64,000 nt of DNA. It comes from TH-plancto1 sp043777375. GTDB lineage: Bacteria; Planctomycetota; Planctomycetia; Planctomycetales; Planctomycetaceae. Each line of letters starts with the position of its first letter. Position 1 is the stretch's first letter. The DNA lies in NCBI GenBank assembly GCA_043777375.1, contig JAYWHX010000047.1, positions 62,001 to 126,000 on the forward strand. Reading direction: 5' to 3'. A model generated the notes under the pieces. That model did no database searches, was not told the origin of the DNA, and worked only from the letters and a program-made list of their open reading frames with translations. The translations under genes were made by a program, and so were the position numbers. Below, piece after piece: positions 26,753 through 37,000 of the stretch.

Positions 26753-27439
26753 TCAACGGCCCGACTGATAATTCGAGACCGCCAGCGAAAGAAACAGAAT
26801 CCCGGGATAGGTCTGCTGGTTCGTCAAAAAATACACAGCCACCAGACCGGCCACCGCGATGCTGATACTCCGCGCGGTGTTCTCTCCTCGAAATGGACTC
26901 GCCGACAGGCACACACTTCTGCACACCTGACCTCCATCCAGCGGCAACACCGGCAATAGATTCACCAGCCCCCACCACAGATTGAGATACAGCCATTGGA
27001 TGACTCCGAAGGCGATCAACTTAGTCAGATTCGGGTCGAGATTGCCAACCGAGTACCGCAGCAGTGGCCCAGCAATCACATATTGCATGAGGAAATACAG
27101 GATGAATCCCGCCCCTGGACCCGCGAGCGAAACCAGAATCGACTTCCCTTGGGTAAAGTCTCGCCCCGGTTGAAACGTGGCCAACCCCCCCATCAGCTGT
27201 AACGACGCTTCGACATGGTGGCATCCGAGCCAGCGAGCGACGAGAGCATGGCCCATCTCATGGACCAGAATCGAGACGAAACAGACCACGACCCACATCA
27301 ATAAAAATGGCGGCCCCAACTCCATCGCCCCCCAACCCAGCACGACTGACCCCAGCCAAAACATGGGAGAGACCCGCACCGGAATCCCAAATATCGAAAA
27401 CCGAAGGTCGAACTCGGTCGGCTGAGAGTTGCCAAGCAT
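26753..27439 (-). CDS. M50-family (site-2-protease-like) membrane metalloprotease
   Basis: 228 aa using the ATG at 27439 with AGGA about 9 bases upstream; the frame extends to 27505. Several membrane segments are visible. The zinc site 'HEMGH' is at 60-64 and the third ligand Asp lies in 'LPLDGGQ' at 165-171. The short size, without PDZ or CBS domains, matches the minimal SpoIVFB/Rv-type M50 group. These cut membrane-embedded substrates such as anti-sigma factors, but no such partner is adjacent. It follows the propeller-like protein gene on the same strand after 243 bases that contain short palindromes. Confidence 0.9.
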   Translation of the reverse strand: MLGNSQPTEFDLRFSIFGIPVRVSPMFWLGSVVLGWGAMELGPPFLLMWVVVCFVSILVHEMGHALVARWLGCHHVEASLQLMGGLATFQPGRDFTQGKSILVSLAGPGAGFILYFLMQYVIAGPLLRYSVGNLDPNLTKLIAFGVIQWLYLNLWWGLVNLLPVLPLDGGQVCRSVCLSASPFRGENTARSISIAVAGLVAVYFLTNQQTYPGILFLSLAVSNYQSGR

Positions 27440-27634
27440 GCGGGAAGTCCTGAAGTCTGTGAGAGAGGAATCAAAGTATAGGACCGACCGATCGAAATAC
27501 GCCATCCGCCCCGAATTCGTGGGCCGTCAATACACCATGATGATGACCAGCGAGCGGCAGACGTCAGTCTGTCGAGTCCCCCCGCGAGCAAACCCACGCT
27601 TTTCCCTCCGAGCCGGTAGCGTCATCGCATCTGT

Positions 27635-27714
27635 CGCCGCTCTCGCGGCTGGGTCCTTACGATGATACCTCATCCGTGGGTTTCACCCACGGCTATCTGC
27701 CGACACCGCTCTCG
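27635..27714. repeat. Cluster of short palindromes
   Basis: GCCGCTCTCGCGGC occurs near 27635 and a similar CCGCTCTCGCGGC near 27706. Between them lies an 8-pair hairpin (CCGTGGGT-ttc-ACCCACGG, 27674-27692). The cluster covers the stop codon of the gene ending at 27683. Confidence 0.5.
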
Positions 27715-29011
27715 CGGCGAAGGGGGCTTCCATGCTCAACCACGCGCTGCTTGGCGAGTGCCAAATCGAAGCAGCGTTCGATGCTGCCAGCTTAACTTCG
27801 CGCCTCCGAAACCACTGGAACTCCATCCACAGCCACGGCGCAGTTGCTGCCAGCAGCGTAAATGGCCACGGAGATCGCGGCGGTATCCTCCAGCACTGCA
27901 ACGTCTGCCCCCCGGTCACCAGCCATTGGCCATCGGGTGAGAATCTGGGGTTCGAGCCATTTATGTTGAGTACACGCGAACAGGGCTTGCCGGACTCAGG
28001 GTCCATGGATTGCCAGGTTTGTTGATACCCAGCGTGTACATACCAAGCACGCGGCAGATTGATCGCCGGGACCAGTCGGTTCCACAAATCGGCTGCCCTT
28101 GAATTCGTCTGTTTCACCATCCACTGACCCGCCCAATTCTTCCCGCGAACATAACCCAGCTCGACAGTTTCAGTTCCCGGAAGATCACCACTGTAAGGCA
28201 CGAACACGTCCGTATGGATATCTTTGAGCACATAATCATCGACTGTGCAGCTGTAAGGGCTTATGAGACGACTCGCTCCCTCTCGAATCGAGAACTCCAG
28301 CCGATTCCCTGTCCACGCCGTTAATCTCAAACCGGTTTGCCAAGGGAAGGGGAGGACATGGCTCCCCAACAACCGCCCGTCATCCATGGAGTGGAACTTG
28401 ATCCTGATGTTCTCTCCGGAGGAATCCTCCTCGGCCCATTGACGACCGTCCGACGAGAAGACCGGCTTTCGTCCGGGAAACAACAACTTGTTTGATGCGA
28501 CTTCGTAAATGAATCTCTCGGGTTCTTCGGTCCGCACTCCCATGTAGCGCCCATCGGGGCTCACTGAAATCGTCTCATCGATAAAGACATTGGCAGGGGC
28601 GTGAAGGACCGATCCGTCTCGGACACTGAGGATTGCAAATGGATGCAATGCCTGCTGCGGCGATCCCAAAACCAGTACGATCCACTCGTCATCATGAGCC
28701 AGAACTGCAACGCTATGTCCCGGTTCCCATAGTATCGGAGACCTCCTTAACTCGTGGCCACTGGAGACTTCATAGACCACCAGTGTGGAATTCACTTTTC
28801 GACTGGAATCCCTCGCACTCAGTACCGCGACCAATTCTCCCTGCCGTGTGATTCCAATCGGGATGGTGCACGCATCGACTATCCAATCCGGATGAGGATT
28901 CCAAGACCACCCCACAAACAGGATGAACAACGAAAACACGACCGCGATCGATTGCCGGATCAAACCCAATCGCGAACTCCAACTGCATACTCCCATCGTC
29001 GGCCCTCCCAT
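27683..29011 (-). CDS. Membrane-anchored protein with propeller-like repeats, function unknown
   Basis: 442 aa. A hydrophobic segment near residues 21-38 ('SIAVVFSLFILFVGWSW') anchors the protein or acts as signal. The central region has repeated 'VSPDGRYMG', 'FSSDGRQWA' and 'FSPDGQWLVTGG' motifs typical of WD40-like beta-propellers. A second hydrophobic segment ('PFTLLAATAPWLWMEF') lies near residue 385. No catalytic residues are apparent. The last ~10 residues ('AARAVSADSRG') are encoded by a palindromic repeat that runs past the stop, so the natural C-terminus may have been altered. The M50 protease gene lies downstream. Confidence 0.6.
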   Translation of the reverse strand: MGGPTMGVCSWSSRLGLIRQSIAVVFSLFILFVGWSWNPHPDWIVDACTIPIGITRQGELVAVLSARDSSRKVNSTLVVYEVSSGHELRRSPILWEPGHSVAVLAHDDEWIVLVLGSPQQALHPFAILSVRDGSVLHAPANVFIDETISVSPDGRYMGVRTEEPERFIYEVASNKLLFPGRKPVFSSDGRQWAEEDSSGENIRIKFHSMDDGRLLGSHVLPFPWQTGLRLTAWTGNRLEFSIREGASRLISPYSCTVDDYVLKDIHTDVFVPYSGDLPGTETVELGYVRGKNWAGQWMVKQTNSRAADLWNRLVPAINLPRAWYVHAGYQQTWQSMDPESGKPCSRVLNINGSNPRFSPDGQWLVTGGQTLQCWRIPPRSPWPFTLLAATAPWLWMEFQWFRRREVKLAASNAASIWHSPSSAWLSMEAPFAARAVSADSRG

Positions 29012-29336
29012 AGGGGATTAGATACGGGGCTGACGACAAGTGGCGACCTCAGCGGAGTAGCCAGTCGCATAATACTTTCTGGTCACACTTTACGACAACA
29101 CCTCTATGGAAAATCTCGTCGATAGGTGAAGTCAGGTGACAAACCCGCAGGGGGCGCAACCGATTGCCTTAAAATGACGCTGTGCCCACAAAGTCAGGGA
29201 AATGACGAAAAGATTTTTCACAATCAGGTTGCCAACATCGTCAATAGTGACGATACTGAACTTGCAAATGCCCGTTGACCGAACCGTTGCCTTAAGGTGA
29301 CGTGCCTGCGAAAGCAGGATAGGTAAGCGGGTTTTT
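29012..29336. other. Gene-free region with two similar short elements ending in T-runs
   Basis: Two related plus-strand elements are present: 29164-29218 and 29287-29338. Both begin TTGCCTTAA, continue TGACG, then a GTGCC/TGCC-AAAG-CAGG core, and end in a run of T (29214-29218 and 29332-29338). The second has a clean GNRA hairpin CCTGC-GAAA-GCAGG. They could be tandem small RNA ends or terminators. The adjoining short open frames are not convincing. Confidence 0.4.
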
Positions 29337-29969
29337 TTATGCGATGGGTGGCCAAAGCTCAACAAACGCCACTCGGTGTCGTATCAGGTCGCGGTACTGG
29401 CTACGGTCAGGGCGAGTCGAGAACGAACGGTACACGGCCCCGGAAATGTAGTCGGCCACCTGAATGAGTGGGAGTGATTTTGATCGCACAGTGCGTGTCT
29501 TTTTGATGCACGGGGAGTCAGAGGTGGACCATTCACGGCTGGCCTGTCGCAAATAAGTGCCCATTTCGTTGGTAAAGGTTGCGCCACCACATTCATCCAT
29601 AATCAAGATGGTTTGATGCAGATGGCCCCGAAGCGAATACAAGGCTGAACGGCACGCCAACTGATAGATCGAGTGCTTGTGGCGCATGTCTGGGTCGGTG
29701 ATCGCCTTTTTGTTGATGACGAAGCTGCTGTATTGGAAGTCGTGCTGCGCCATGACTTGCAGCGCTGACCGGATGATGTTTGGATTGTCCTTGGCGAAGT
29801 GAAACTCCTTGTGGGGCGACAGTCTCAGTTGTGTTCGCAGGACGGCGAGTGCGGATTGACAAGCGTTGGCCTCGTCGGGGTCGGCAAAGTGAACGACCGT
29901 GACGGAGAACAATGGAGAAGAATCCGGTGTTAAGCCTGGGTCTCCAGATTCGTCCAGGAGAGTCAGCAT
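29337..29969 (-). CDS. DUF3800 domain protein
   Basis: 210 aa, ATG start at 29969. The N-terminal 'DESGDPG' at residues 6-12 and the C-terminal 'IQVADYISGAVY' are hallmarks of DUF3800. Acidic residues are also found in 'IMDECGG'. The fold is thought to be RNase H-like, and members are common on mobile or variable chromosome regions. Function is unproven. The stop codon overlaps the T-run of a short repeat element downstream, and it stands alone between unrelated genes. Confidence 0.82.
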   Translation of the reverse strand: MLTLLDESGDPGLTPDSSPLFSVTVVHFADPDEANACQSALAVLRTQLRLSPHKEFHFAKDNPNIIRSALQVMAQHDFQYSSFVINKKAITDPDMRHKHSIYQLACRSALYSLRGHLHQTILIMDECGGATFTNEMGTYLRQASREWSTSDSPCIKKTRTVRSKSLPLIQVADYISGAVYRSFSTRPDRSQYRDLIRHRVAFVELWPPIA

Positions 29970-30134
29970 CGTGTGGCCCGATCAAGTGGTCGGTGATTAC
30001 AAGCAAAATGACTCGCCTGGTGGCTCAGGTGGTTCATCCTTCTAGAAAAGACGCTCCACCTTAAACATGCCTTCAACTGGCCAATCACGGCTCCCGGTTC
30101 GCAGCAGGGCACACTTCCTGGCAAGCCCCGAGAA

Positions 30135-31940
30135 TCACCCCTCGTCCCCGCGCGCTTCCAGCACCGACAGGAACGCCTTCTGCGGAATCTCGACTTCGCC
30201 GAAGGACTTCATTCGCTTCTTGCCTTCTTTCTGCTTGTTCAGCAGCTTCTTCTTACGGCTGATGTCGCCCCCATAGCACTTGGCGGTCACGTCCTTACGC
30301 ACGGCGGAGATCGTCTCGCGGGCGATCACCTTGCCACCGAGGGCCGCCTGGATCGCGATCTCGAACTGGTGCTTTGAGATTTCTTCCTTCAACTTCTTGC
30401 ACACAGCTCGACCGCGACGATCCGCTGTGGAGCGATGCACGATCATGGCCAGAGCTTCGACCTTGCTGCCCTTGACGAGGATATCCATCTTCACCAGGTC
30501 GGCGTCACGGAAACCGATGATCTCGTAGTTCATCGTGCCGTACCCGCGCGTCACCGATTTCAGCTTGTCGTGCATGTCGTACACGATTTCAGCCAGCGGC
30601 AGTTCGTAGACCAGCTGGGCACGATCGGAGCCGAGGTACTCGGTCGTCTTGTAGATGCCGCGCCGGTCTTCGCACAGCTGCATGAGCGTGCCAATGCAGG
30701 TCGAGGGAACGATGAACTGGACCTTGGCGATGGGCTCGCGGAATTCCTTGATCTGGCCGCTGTCGGGAACGTCGACGGGATTGTCGATCTTCTGCACCAC
30801 TTCGCTATGCAGCAGCAGTTCGTAGGTGACGTTGGGGGCTGTCTGGATCAGGTCAACTTCGGCCTCGCGCTCCAGCCGCTGCTGGATGACCTCCATGTGG
30901 AGCATGCCGAGGAAGCCACAGCGGAAGCCGAATCCGAGGGCATCGCTGGTCTCCGGAGCAAAGGAGAAGCTGGCGTCGTTGAGGCTCAGCCGCTCGAGTT
31001 CCTCGCGCAGGTGTTCAAACCCAGTGGTGTCGATCGGGTACATCCCGCAGTACACCATCTGCTGTGGCTCTTTGTAGCCGGTCAGCGGTGTCAGCGTGGG
31101 GCGCGCGGAATGAGTGAGAGTGTCTCCGACATGGATATGCCGCACTTCCTTGACGCCGGTGATGACGTAACCCACTTGCCCCGGTCCGAGCGAATCACAC
31201 GGCTTCATATCGGGGCGGAACTGGCCGATCTCGATCACGTCATTGATCGAGCCACCCTTCATGAACTTGATGCGCTCGCCCTTCTTGACGGTCCCTTCGA
31301 TGACGCGGACGTAGGTCACCACGCCTCGGTAGTAGTCGTACTTGCTGTCGAAGATCAAGCATTTGAGTGGAGCGTCGGGGTCCCCCTTCGGCGGCGGAAT
31401 TCGCTTAATGATCGCGGCGAAGCACTCCTCAATGCCGATGCCCTGCTTGGCACTGACCATCAAAGCGTCGCTGGTATCCAGACCGACAATCCGCTCGATT
31501 TCTTCGCAGACTTCTGGGATGCGGGTGACCGGCAGATCGATCTTGTTGATGACCGGAATGATCTCCAGATTGCAGTCGAGCGCTAGGTAGGCGTTCGCGA
31601 CCGTTTGGGCCTGCACCCCCTGAAACGCATCGACCACCAGCAAGGCTCCCTCGCACGCAGCCAAGCTGCGCGAGACTTCGTATTGGAAGTCGACATGGCC
31701 CGGCGTATCAATGAAATTGATCTCGTATGTCACGCCGTCGAGCGTGTAGTTGATCGCGACCGCCCGCGCCTTGATCGTGATGCCGCGTTCCCGCTCAATC
31801 GCCAGATCGTCAAGGATCTGCTCGTGGAACTCGCGCTGGGTGATCGCCCCGGATTTCAGCAACAGCTGATCTGCGAGCGTGCTCTTTCCGTGGTCGATGT
31901 GGGCGACGATCGAGAAGTTACGAATGAATTTCGTGTCCAT
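30135..31940 (-). CDS. lepA: Elongation factor 4 (LepA)
   Basis: 601 aa from the ATG at 31940 ('MDTKFIRNFSIVAHIDHGKS'); the frame extends 7 codons upstream without need. The GTPase motifs are intact: G1 'AHIDHGKST', G2 'RERGITIKA', G3 'DTPGHVDF' and G4 'NKIDLP'. Domains II to V and the LepA-specific C-terminal domain follow, ending in 'KKKLLNKQKEGKKRMKSFG' near the C-terminus. LepA binds the ribosome and affects initiation or back-translocation. Length is normal for the family. Confidence 0.97.
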   Translation of the reverse strand: MDTKFIRNFSIVAHIDHGKSTLADQLLLKSGAITQREFHEQILDDLAIERERGITIKARAVAINYTLDGVTYEINFIDTPGHVDFQYEVSRSLAACEGALLVVDAFQGVQAQTVANAYLALDCNLEIIPVINKIDLPVTRIPEVCEEIERIVGLDTSDALMVSAKQGIGIEECFAAIIKRIPPPKGDPDAPLKCLIFDSKYDYYRGVVTYVRVIEGTVKKGERIKFMKGGSINDVIEIGQFRPDMKPCDSLGPGQVGYVITGVKEVRHIHVGDTLTHSARPTLTPLTGYKEPQQMVYCGMYPIDTTGFEHLREELERLSLNDASFSFAPETSDALGFGFRCGFLGMLHMEVIQQRLEREAEVDLIQTAPNVTYELLLHSEVVQKIDNPVDVPDSGQIKEFREPIAKVQFIVPSTCIGTLMQLCEDRRGIYKTTEYLGSDRAQLVYELPLAEIVYDMHDKLKSVTRGYGTMNYEIIGFRDADLVKMDILVKGSKVEALAMIVHRSTADRRGRAVCKKLKEEISKHQFEIAIQAALGGKVIARETISAVRKDVTAKCYGGDISRKKKLLNKQKEGKKRMKSFGEVEIPQKAFLSVLEARGDEG

Positions 31941-32055
31941 GACACAACAATCGGTGGGCAATGAGGTTACGGATGGGGAGGCGATATCACAGTGACGTAC
32001 GCCTCGCCATGGGAGTTAGTAGTATAGCGGATGGCGGCGAATCGAGGAGACCTCG

Positions 32056-33081
32056 TTACGAGGTCCGCTTATCAAACAAAAACTCGCATGCCTCCAACCT
32101 CGCCCCTTTCGCATCCGCAACGGCGAAATCGGTCGGCCCCCACAGCGACACTCCCGCGTACTCCCCGGTCTTCGACAGCAGATAGAGCTTCAGCCCGAAG
32201 TTCGGCCTTCCATCTTTCCCAAGCAAGTGTGGCTCCCGAGTATGGGCCACGACCCGCTGGAGCAGTTCCAGACCCGCCTCGCGCGGGGTTGCCCCGTGCC
32301 GCATCAATTCGACAGCTGTGGCCGAACTGGCGTGTTGCAGATTGGCCTCGCCGCGACCGGTACTGCCACAGGAACCGACTTCGTTATCGCAGTAGAGTCC
32401 CGCGCCGATCACAGCGGAGTCACCGACTCGCCCGGCGATCTTGAACGCCAGCCCACTGGTGGTCGTGGTACAGGAGATATCCCCCGCCCGGTTGATCGCC
32501 GAGCAGTGGATCGTTCCAGTCGGACGTTCGAGAGCCTCGGACCGCTGGTAGACGAGGGCATCGGTTCCGGGAACGTCGTCGGCCTCCAATCGAAAGAACT
32601 CGCGAACCTCGGAGTCGACCTCATCGAGTGCCGGAGCAATCCAGTCATCGCGGAGAGACCGGGTCCGCTTCCAATACATCCAGATCTTGCGGGCCTTCTC
32701 CGTGAGCAGGTTCTCCTCGACAAACCCATTGTAGATCGCGAACCGCCGCGCCCCTTCGCCGACCAGCAGTACATGATCCGTCATCTGCATGACCAACTGA
32801 GCCACACAGGCCGGATGGCGAATCCCCTGAATCGCCGCCACCGCTCCCGCCCGATGACTGGGTCCATGCATCACAGCTGCATCGAGTTCGACGATGCCGT
32901 CCTCATTCGGTAATCCGCCATACCCGACGGTGAGGTCAAGTGGGTCGTCTTCCACCAGCGACACCCCGGCGATGACGGCGTCCAGTGGATCCGCACAAGC
33001 CTCTAGTTCAGCCCAGGCTTTCGCCACAGCTCCCAAACCATTGGCGGAAGAGATCACGCGCGGCGTCGGATTTTTCGACAT
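32056..33081 (-). CDS. Glycosylasparaginase-type N-terminal nucleophile hydrolase
   Basis: 341 aa with no obvious signal peptide, so probably cytoplasmic. The family layout is clear: 'GLPNEDGIVELDAAVMHG' near 55-73, the cleavage site region 'DISCTTTTSG' at 201-210 and 'GRVGDSAVIGAGLYCDNEVG' after it. By alignment to known glycosylasparaginases the nucleophile is Thr206. The residue before it is Thr where Gly is usual. The family autocleaves before the Thr and hydrolyses N4-(beta-N-acetylglucosaminyl)-L-asparagine. It is on the same strand as lepA, 115 bases upstream of it. Confidence 0.88.
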   Translation of the reverse strand: MSKNPTPRVISSANGLGAVAKAWAELEACADPLDAVIAGVSLVEDDPLDLTVGYGGLPNEDGIVELDAAVMHGPSHRAGAVAAIQGIRHPACVAQLVMQMTDHVLLVGEGARRFAIYNGFVEENLLTEKARKIWMYWKRTRSLRDDWIAPALDEVDSEVREFFRLEADDVPGTDALVYQRSEALERPTGTIHCSAINRAGDISCTTTTSGLAFKIAGRVGDSAVIGAGLYCDNEVGSCGSTGRGEANLQHASSATAVELMRHGATPREAGLELLQRVVAHTREPHLLGKDGRPNFGLKLYLLSKTGEYAGVSLWGPTDFAVADAKGARLEACEFLFDKRTS

Positions 33082-33408
33082 GCTGAGCAGACAGTCCGGT
33101 TGAGGAAGGGGAGATCCCCTGCGGGTTGATGATGCTCGAAATCATACTCGTTTCGAGTGGTCGTCAGCAGTGGAATTCTTCCTGCTCTTGGCTGAGACTC
33201 TCAGCAATCGTGAATTCGCTGGCCAGCGATCTCAAGGTGCCAAGGCTCCCACGACGAGTCGGGCAATCAGCATGCGATTTTGAGATAACGAGCGGTGACA
33301 CGAATATTGATTTCGCAAATTAAAACGGGACTGGAAAAACCATCTGGCTTCTCCAGTCCCGGTCGCATTTCAATTCCACCAAGGTGGAACGCAACTCATG
33401 ACGATTGA
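33082..33408. other. Gene-free stretch between asparaginase and cold-shock genes
   Basis: 327 bases. It holds the cold-shock terminator at 33326-33361 and presumably the promoter of the asparaginase gene. I see nothing else. Confidence 0.5.
33318..33361 (-). terminator. Terminator of the cold-shock gene
   Basis: CGGGACTGGA (33326-33335) pairs perfectly with TCCAGTCCCG (33352-33361). On the minus strand the stem is followed by UUUUAAUUU. It lies about 48 bases past the stop at 33409. Confidence 0.8.
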
Positions 33409-33612
33409 TTACGTCGGGATGACGACGGACGCCCGGTCACCTTTAGGACCAGACTCCATTTCGTATTCCACCGACTGTCCTTCGAACAGAGAGTCGAATG
33501 CGACATCCTTCACAGCTGAGACGTGGAAGAATAAATCCTTCCCCCGTTCTCCGCCGGCGATGAATCCAAAACCTTTGTCCGCAACCAACTTTTTGATCGT
33601 GCCCTGCTGCAT
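33409..33612 (-). CDS. Cold-shock domain protein (CspA family)
   Basis: 67 aa from the ATG at 33612 ('MQQGTIKKLVADKGFGFI'); five upstream codons are open but unneeded. It is one cold-shock domain with RNP1 'KGFGFI' and RNP2 'DLFFHVS'. These proteins bind single-stranded RNA or DNA and act as RNA chaperones. A gene-free stretch of about 470 bases upstream fits a long structured leader, which is usual for this family. A clear terminator follows. Confidence 0.94.
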   Translation of the reverse strand: MQQGTIKKLVADKGFGFIAGGERGKDLFFHVSAVKDVAFDSLFEGQSVEYEMESGPKGDRASVVIPT

Positions 33613-34086
33613 GGCAGCCCTTCCCACATGAGACTAATGAAATGTCCTCAGTGTGGTCCTCTGGTTTCTGCCCTTCTCCATCGTGCCCAGCCACAGTTTC
33701 CTGTTGCGATCTGTCCACACCACATCGGATCACAAGTCGCGAAAGTATCGCTGCTCGAATGAAGATCGAATGAAAAGGTCGAAGACGTGAGGGCATGAAA
33801 GCCAAGAGGCAGAGGCTAGAAACCCCACCTTGTAAGAGATCGTATCGCTACAGTTATCGATTCGCTAGTGTCGATGCGTTTTTGCCGACAAGTGAACAAA
33901 CACATCCGTTCGAAGATTCCCACCGGCAGTTTCTGCATATTCGATACCCGCGACATTTGCCCGCATTCTTTTCCTAAGCGTTAAACATGGGTCTGGACGG
34001 TGTACTCCGCCAGAGCCGACTGGGTGACATAGAGTCGATTGGGCCGCGCTGCGCGCGGACCGCATCGACTCAGCGTAGGGGTTGTG
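33613..34086. promoter_or_regulatory. Divergent upstream region of the cold-shock gene and the giant adhesin gene
   Basis: 474 bases with no gene. Its left part should encode the cold-shock mRNA leader. On the right a compound hairpin at 34032-34071 (outer stem GAGTCGAT/ATCGACTC, inner stem CCGCGC/GCGCGG) ends 5 bases before the ribosome site AGGGG at 34077-34081 of the giant gene. Confidence 0.45.
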
Positions 34087-37000
34087 ATGATTCTTCGTGA
34101 TCTAATTGTCCGCACCGGAATGCGGGCTTCCCATTCGATGGACCGCTTTCGCCTGAAGCGGTCGTCGGCCCGGCAACTGCAGTTGGTCTCGATGGAGGAC
34201 CGGCTGCTGTTCAGTGCTGCGCCGGGGCCGCTGCTCGTCGCTCCCTCTCCCGATGCGCAGATTGAGATGGTGGTCGCGGCTTCGCTCGATGCAGCGGTGG
34301 AGGTCATCTCAAGTGACCAGCCGGCTTCGCAACAGAGTGCTGGCCAAGTGTCGGTTTTGGAACAGTCCCAAGCCGAAGGCATCCTCACCGCGACCACGCG
34401 CGAGCTGGTGTTCATCGACACCGGGGCAGAGAACTACCAGATGTTGCTCGAAGATCTCTGGGGCCATCAAGACCCCGCCCGGCACATCGATGTCGTGCTG
34501 CTCTCCACCAATGAAGACGGCCTCGCACAGATCACCGAGACACTCGCTCAATACACCACCGAAAAGCTAGACGCCGTTCACCTGGTGACCCACGGAGCCG
34601 ACCGCGCGATCAAGCTCGGCAACACTTGGCTCGACGCCGCTTCTCTCGATCAGAACCGCGACCAGATCGCAACTTGGGGCGAGGCCCTCCAACCGGGGGC
34701 TGACCTGCTCGTCTACGGCTGCGACCTGGCCGGGAACGATCTCGGTCGGGCGCTGCTGAACAACCTCGTCGACCTGACCGGTGCCGACATCGCCGCGAGT
34801 ATTGATGATACCGGCTCATCGCTGCTGGGCGGGGATTGGGACCTGGAGCACGAACTGGGAGATGTCGAGACCAATGTCGCATTCTCCGCATTGACTCTCG
34901 ATGAATACAACGGGCTGTTGAATGCGTTCTCGGTGACGAGCGCCGCTGACAGTGGCGTCGGCTCACTTCGTCAAGCAATTCTCGATGCGAACGCGCTCGG
35001 TGGAGCGGACACAATCCAGTTCAATATTCTCGGCGACATGGTCCATACGATCACGGTCGCGAGTGAACTGCCCCAGATCATGGAACAAGTCACGATCGAC
35101 GCCACCACCGAGACCGATTTCGCAGGCACTCCCCGCGTCGTCTTGTCTGGCAGCGGCCTGCATGCCAACGGCTTTCGCATCTACGGCGGCACTGGCAGTT
35201 CGATCCGCGGTTTGGTGATTCAGAACTTTACCGGGAACGGCATCGACATTGCCAACAGCAATAATAATGTGATTGTCGGGAACTACATTGGCACATCGTC
35301 CACCGGCAACGTGGCAGCTGGGAATAACGACGGCATCAACATCTTTCAAAGTTCCGGCAATATGATCGGGGGATTGATCTCGCTGGATCGCAACGTGATC
35401 TCGGGCAATGCCAACAACGGAGTCAACATCTCGGGCACCGGGGCGTCGAATAACACTGTCCGGGGTAACTACATCGGCGTGGGGGCCGATGGCACGACTG
35501 ACGTAGGCAATCGCTGGCTGGGGATGTATGTGAATTCCAGCGGCAACACCATAGGCGGCACGGTGGCCGGAGCCGGGAACGTGATCAGCGGGACCGGCAC
35601 ATCGGGGACTGGCTCGTATGGAATTTACCTGCAAACCAGTGCCACCGGGACCACTATCCAAGGCAACATCATTGGACTCAACGCGGCGGGAGCCGGAGTC
35701 GTGACCAATTTTGGTGCGGGGCTGGTCGTTGCGTCCTCGGGAAACCAGATCGGAGGCACGTCGGCATCGGCACGCAACGTCATCTCGGGCAACACGGCCA
35801 ACGGGATTCTGATCACGGGATCAAGTGCCACAGGCAACACCGTCGAAGGCAACTACATCGGCACCAGCAGCACCGGACTGGTGGACCTGGGAAACGCCGA
35901 AGACGGCATTCAACTAGAGTTTGGAGCGTCGAACAACACGATCGGCAGCCTGTCCGCTGGCGGGCGCAACATCATTGCGGGCAACAACAACGCCGGAATC
36001 TCCGTCGACGGTGCCACGACCTCGTCCAACACCATTATTGGCAACTACGTGGGCTTGGGGGCCGATGGATCGACCGACCTGGGAAACACTCATGACGGGG
36101 TCCACCTGCAAGCTGCGACCGGCACTCTCATCGGCGGCACCACCAGCTCTGCCAGAAACGTAATCTCCGGCAATGAGATCAACGGCATCGGCTTGGATTC
36201 GGCCACCAGCACGATCATTCAGAGCAATTACATCGGGACTGATGCCACCGGCCTGTTGGATCGCGGCAACACGATCGACGGTATCAACTTTGTGGGTCTC
36301 ACCATAACCACCCAAATCGGTGGGATTGGAGGCGGAAATGTGATCTCCGGAAACAACGCCGCTGGGATCTACTTGGATGGCGCGAGCGTTTCCGGGACGA
36401 CCGTTCAGGGGAATTTGATTGGAACAGACGCCACAGGCACCGGTAGCCTGGGCAATGGTGCGGCTGGGGTCGATCTGAACAACAGCACCCATGACAACCT
36501 GATTGGCGGAGAGTCTGCAGGTACAGGCAATGTGCTGGCGTTCAACGCCTGGGATGGAGTGCGCGTCCGCAACAACGCCGTGGGCAACGCCATTCTGGGC
36601 AACTCGATCTACAGTAACACCGAGACTGGAATCGATCTGGGGACCGGAGGCGTGACCGCCAATGACCCGACGGTCAATATGGACTCCGACAGCGGGTCCA
36701 ACAATCAACAGAACTTTCCGGTGCTGACCAGAGCAGTGACCAACCAGAGCAATCGCTTCGCGGTCGATGGCAGTCTGAATAGTCTGGTCAACACAAACTT
36801 TCGGATCGAGATCTTCTCCAGCCCCACTGGAGACGTGCCAAACGGAGAAGGTCGGACTTATCTGGGATACGTCAACACACGCACCGACAGTTCTGGCGAC
36901 AGTGAGTGGGGGGCTTTGTTCAACGTCAACGTCGCATCGGGCAGCATCATTTCAGCCACGGCCACACGGCTGACGAGTGCGTTCGCTCCGGTAGAAACGT

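Noticed and set aside
30435..31586. A 383-codon plus-strand frame opposite lepA
   Set aside because: It is a shadow of the conserved lepA gene; the product is His/Asp-rich with no family match.
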